Source of the DNA: an uncultured Bacilli bacterium
GTDB taxonomy: Bacteria; Bacillota_I; Bacilli_A; RF39; UBA660
Length of the DNA stretch: 32,860 nucleotides
Direction: 5' to 3'
NCBI GenBank assembly: GCA_934140355.1
Contig: CAKPBH010000013.1
Location: 1-32,860, forward strand
How positions within the stretch are numbered: position 1 is the first letter of the stretch; each line of letters starts with the position of its first letter. A model generated the notes under the pieces. It did no database searches and had not been told where the DNA came from. It worked only from the letters and a program-made list of their open reading frames with translations. Position numbers and translations under genes: made by a program. Of this stretch, positions 30,442 through 32,860 are shown piece after piece.

Positions 30442-30458
30442 AAAGAGGTGAAACAAAG

Positions 30459-30950
30459 ATGTATAATGGACCTTTCTTTATCAGAGGATTCATGCCCGGA
30501 ATGATGCCACCTATCCCCCAAGCAGCACCAACAATAGCAGCAGGATCAAGAGCATTAGCCGGTGCAGGTGCAGGTGCTAGAGGAGCAGGATTACTAGGCC
30601 GATTAGGAAGTGGCTTTGCTTCCTTAAGGTCAATAAATTGGAGTGGCTTAATCAACGGAACCTCCAAAACCCTAGGAGTAATCAACCAAACCATTCCCTT
30701 AGTAAAACAAGTAGGCCCCGTGATGAATAATATGAAATCCATGCTCCGTGTCGCATCCGCCTTCAAAGATGAAACCGATAATTCTAGACGAAGAAGAAAT
30801 ACATATCAAAAAAATACTTTAAAAAACAATACTTCCAAGAATTACACCCCAATCCCAAACCAAAATCTAACACAAAATAATAATCCCTCAGTTGATAATT
30901 TTAAAAATCCCACTGAAGATTATTCACCTACCTTCTTTATCCATTCGTAA
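30459..30950 (+). CDS. VrrA/YqfQ-like protein
   Basis: A 163-residue protein with a Met/Pro-rich start (FMPGMMPPIPQ), an Ala/Gly-rich stretch (AGAGAGARGAGLLGRLGSG, about residues 35-53), and then a helix-forming block, INGTSKTLGVINQTIPLV, followed by KQVGPVMNNMKSMLRV. That order matches Bacillus YqfQ/VrrA, where a Gly/Pro-rich head precedes the conserved QxxGPxxxNLPxM-like block. The C-terminal 60 residues are Asn/Lys/Thr-rich and variable-looking. YqfQ is found in spore formers; its function is not established. Ribosome site AGAGGTGAA before the ATG. The overlapping minus-strand frame is a shadow. Confidence 0.72.
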   Translation: MYNGPFFIRGFMPGMMPPIPQAAPTIAAGSRALAGAGAGARGAGLLGRLGSGFASLRSINWSGLINGTSKTLGVINQTIPLVKQVGPVMNNMKSMLRVASAFKDETDNSRRRRNTYQKNTLKNNTSKNYTPIPNQNLTQNNNPSVDNFKNPTEDYSPTFFIHS

Positions 30951-30955
30951 AAATC

Positions 30956-30981
30956 TAAAAAGAGCAACTGCTCCTTTTTTA
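30956..30981. terminator. Bidirectional terminator between yqfQ-like and rhomboid genes
   Basis: AAAAAGAGCA pairs with TGCTCCTTTTTT (one bulged C) over a two-base loop, ending in six T residues on the plus strand and a T-run on the minus strand. It fits the end of both convergent genes. Confidence 0.8.
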
Positions 30982-31001
30982 ATATAAAAAAAAAGACACC
31001 C

Positions 31002-32153
31002 TTAATAAAAGAATGCCAAATAAATTAAAAATACTAAATAAATTAACATTAAAATACAACCATTTGCCTTATCACTAGTTCTACTCTTATCAACAACCCC
31101 CATAGCCATAGAAGCAAATATCCCACCAACAAGACCACCAATATGAGCAAAATTATCAATACCTGTAAAAGTAAAACCGATAAGCAAATTCAAAAGAATA
31201 ATTGGAATAATCTGACTCTTAAGCACATTTCCAAGATATACCCGATAATGATACCCAAAATAACAAATCGCTCCAAGAAGTCCAAATATTGCTCCACTAG
31301 CCCCAACACTAACAACATAATCACCAGAAAAAGCAACACTAAGTAAGCTCCCACTGATTCCACTAAACAAAAAGATAAATAAGTATTTTAATTTCCCATA
31401 AAAACTCTCCACCTGTGGACCAATCACATACAAAGAATACATATTACACAAAAGATGGACAATCCCAGCATGCAAGAAAATAGAAGTAAGAAGCCTAAAA
31501 TATTCTCCATGTTTCGTATAAACACCAACATTACCACCAAAGCCAATCAAGGTCCGAGCATCAGTAGCACCAGAACCAAAAACATACATCAGAATAAATA
31601 AAATCACGCAAATAGCCATAATTGCATAAGTAACAATCGGATTCTTTTTAGAAAAAATCTTCTCTACCCTCTTCGATTTAGCATAACTCTCTTTATTAAT
31701 ATCATCACTAATCTTCACAAACAAATCAATTCCCTTCTCCTCGTGATGCGTCTTCTCCACAATATCAGGAAAAATCTCTAATAACTTCCCATTCTGTATC
31801 TCACTAACATTTCGAATCAAAACATTAACCATACCATCCTCATCTACTAGCCTGACATCATCTCCCAAACTAGTATAAATACTAACTACATTCATTTTCC
31901 AAGAGAAAGTCTTTTTCTTCAAATTATTTAAAATCTTCTGAAACTTAAAATGATCAAAATTAAGTTGCTCAGCATTATGAATATAATGACTAACAATACG
32001 AACTAACTTATAATCACTATCCATATTCTCTAACCAAATCTCATCATTAATCCCATGCAAAATCACTGGATTATAATTTTTCTCCGTAATAAAATAATGA
32101 ACCAAATTCATCACTAACAAATCATTATTATTTAAAGTAATCTCTTTTTGCAT
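31002..32153 (-). CDS. Rhomboid family intramembrane serine protease
   Basis: A protein of 383 residues that cuts membrane proteins within the bilayer. The first 175 or so residues are a soluble cytoplasmic domain, as in Bacillus GluP/YqgP. The rhomboid core then shows HAGIVHLLCNMYSLYVIG (conserved HxxxxHxxxN loop), the catalytic Ser in VGASGAIFGLLGA, and the catalytic His in NFAHIGGLVGG. Six or seven membrane segments are visible. The frame extends to 32174, but GAAGGGAG is placed for the ATG at 32153. Substrates unknown; in Bacillus the homologue works in membrane protein quality control. Confidence 0.94.
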   Translation of the reverse strand: MQKEITLNNNDLLVMNLVHYFITEKNYNPVILHGINDEIWLENMDSDYKLVRIVSHYIHNAEQLNFDHFKFQKILNNLKKKTFSWKMNVVSIYTSLGDDVRLVDEDGMVNVLIRNVSEIQNGKLLEIFPDIVEKTHHEEKGIDLFVKISDDINKESYAKSKRVEKIFSKKNPIVTYAIMAICVILFILMYVFGSGATDARTLIGFGGNVGVYTKHGEYFRLLTSIFLHAGIVHLLCNMYSLYVIGPQVESFYGKLKYLFIFLFSGISGSLLSVAFSGDYVVSVGASGAIFGLLGAICYFGYHYRVYLGNVLKSQIIPIILLNLLIGFTFTGIDNFAHIGGLVGGIFASMAMGVVDKSRTSDKANGCILMLIYLVFLIYLAFFY

Positions 32154-32235
32154 AAACTCCCTTCTTTCTTTCAAAAATTAAAAATACTTATATTATTATA
32201 CAAAAAAACATATCATAAATAAAGAGGTGATCACA

Positions 32236-32697
32236 ATAATAAAAAAAATAAATAAGAAAAAAATACTGCTTTACATAATCTGTCTACTCCCTTGGTTTTT
32301 ATCTAGTATTCTCTTTAAATCAGATACTACCTACTATAAATCACTAACTCTTCCCTTTATCGCTCCACCATCATTCGTCTTTCCTATCGCATGGACAATA
32401 CTATATTTTCTAATTGCTTATTCAATCTATCAAGTAATCACTTACTCTACTAGCAATTACAAAATTTATCTCCTTATCAACTATCTATCCAATCAACTAT
32501 TTACTTATTTATTCTTTACTCTAAAAAATAACTTCCTATCCTTAACCGATACCATCATTGTCTTTATTTCATCCCTATATCTCTATGTAGAAACAAACAC
32601 ATTAAATCAAAAAGCATCCAAATATATAATTCCCTACATTATCTGGAATTTATATGCCCTAATTCTAATTGGAAGTATATATTTTCTAAACCATTAA
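32236..32697 (+). CDS. TspO/MBR family membrane protein
   Basis: About 153 residues with five hydrophobic segments. The first loop carries the family pattern LPFIAPPSFVFPIAWTILYF, with the usual Pro-Pro and Trp. TspO proteins bind porphyrins and related ligands; the role in this bacterium is unknown. The start is odd: the frame is open from GTG at 32227, but that codon lies inside the only ribosome site (GAGGTGA, 32224-32230), and no in-frame ATG exists near the beginning. ATA at 32236 or 32239 is correctly spaced, suggesting a rare non-standard start, or GTG 32227 is used without a site. The 3' end overlaps the convergent RluD-type gene by four bases. Confidence 0.82.
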   Translation: MIKKINKKKILLYIICLLPWFLSSILFKSDTTYYKSLTLPFIAPPSFVFPIAWTILYFLIAYSIYQVITYSTSNYKIYLLINYLSNQLFTYLFFTLKNNFLSLTDTIIVFISSLYLYVETNTLNQKASKYIIPYIIWNLYALILIGSIYFLNH

Positions 32698-32860
32698 TCT
32701 TGATATTTCTTTAAAATTTCATAAAACTGACGTGGCGCATCTACTTCAAACTCTAAATATTTTTTACTAACTGGGTGAACAAAACCTAGTTTTTTTGCAT
32801 GTAACATCTGCCCAAATTGAACATCATCCATCTTTCTCTTTCCATAAATAGGATCATTCA
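32694..32860 (-). CDS. RluD-type pseudouridine synthase, C-terminal fragment (runs off the window)
   Basis: Only the last 54 codons are present. They read NDPIYGKRKMDDVQFG, then MLHAKKLGFVHPVSKKYLEF and VDAPRQFYEILKKY before a TAA stop. The pattern G-D-P-x-Y-G, then LHAxxLGFxHP and F(E)xxxPxxF, is the usual C-terminus of RluA/RluD synthases, which convert uridines in 23S rRNA to pseudouridine. The catalytic Asp domain lies outside the window. Its stop overlaps that of the TspO-type gene on the other strand. Confidence 0.88.
   Translation of the reverse strand, partial: NDPIYGKRKMDDVQFGQMLHAKKLGFVHPVSKKYLEFEVDAPRQFYEILKKYQD

Noticed and set aside
30395..30766. Minus-strand frame of 123 codons opposite the yqfQ-like gene
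   Set aside because: It starts inside the plus-strand gene with no ribosome site; its Ala/Pro-rich translation is the reverse of the Gly/Ala-rich stretch of the real protein.

Overview
The window is AT-rich DNA from a spore-forming, cell-walled Bacillota (Firmicutes) bacterium. The evidence is a SpoIIGA/SigE pair, YjcZ- and YqfQ/VrrA-type proteins linked to sporulation, MurG/MurB/DivIB, strong Shine-Dalgarno sites, consensus sigma-A promoters, and TGA used as a stop. The composition and the mix of genes would suit one of the uncultured, reduced-genome Bacilli lineages of animal guts (RF39-like), but the sequence alone does not prove this. No rRNA, tRNA, insertion sequence, integrase or CRISPR array was seen.

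Layout. At 1-5.8 kb lie housekeeping genes: peptide deformylase (+), then on the minus strand RNase HII, a small unknown protein, Lon protease, and the sporulation pair spoIIGA-sigE. At 5.9-8.1 kb there are a PH-like protein, a membrane-anchored thioredoxin-like protein with a CSHC motif, an XRE regulator, and two very small YjcZ-type membrane peptides. At 8.3-16.7 kb there is one minus-strand operon for a type IV secretion (T4SS)-like machine: an exported Cys-rich protein with a VirB2/TrbC pilin-like C-terminus, a VirB6/TrbL-like protein, a PrgI-type protein, a TraC-like protein, the VirB4 ATPase, a two-domain cell wall hydrolase, and a single-pass protein of unknown function. At 17.0-25.2 kb a second minus-strand operon encodes three membrane-anchored surface proteins of 1934, 526 and 241 residues that appear to share an N-terminal module. 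The two larger ones add a Gly/Asp/Ser linker and fibronectin-III-like repeats. At 25.4-28.0 kb are divIB/ftsQ, murB and murG. At 28.2-30.4 kb are a prepilin peptidase and a PilC/GspF platform protein. The window closes with yqfQ-like (+), a rhomboid protease (-), a TspO family protein (+), and the 3' end of an RluD-type pseudouridine synthase (-).

How it fits together. In Bacillus and its relatives the order murG-murB-divIB-(ftsA-ftsZ)-spoIIGA-sigE is classical. Here both ends of that series are present on the same strand, but about 19.5 kb lies between them, carrying the secretion operon and the surface-protein operon, while ftsA/ftsZ are absent. The T4SS-like operon has an ATPase, channel, pilin and wall hydrolase but no relaxase, VirD4 coupling protein or integrase in the window. 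It therefore looks more like a resident secretion or surface apparatus than a complete conjugative element. The giant FN3 protein next to it is a plausible contact partner. This chromosomal T4SS plus FN3-protein island is the best candidate for an undescribed system here.
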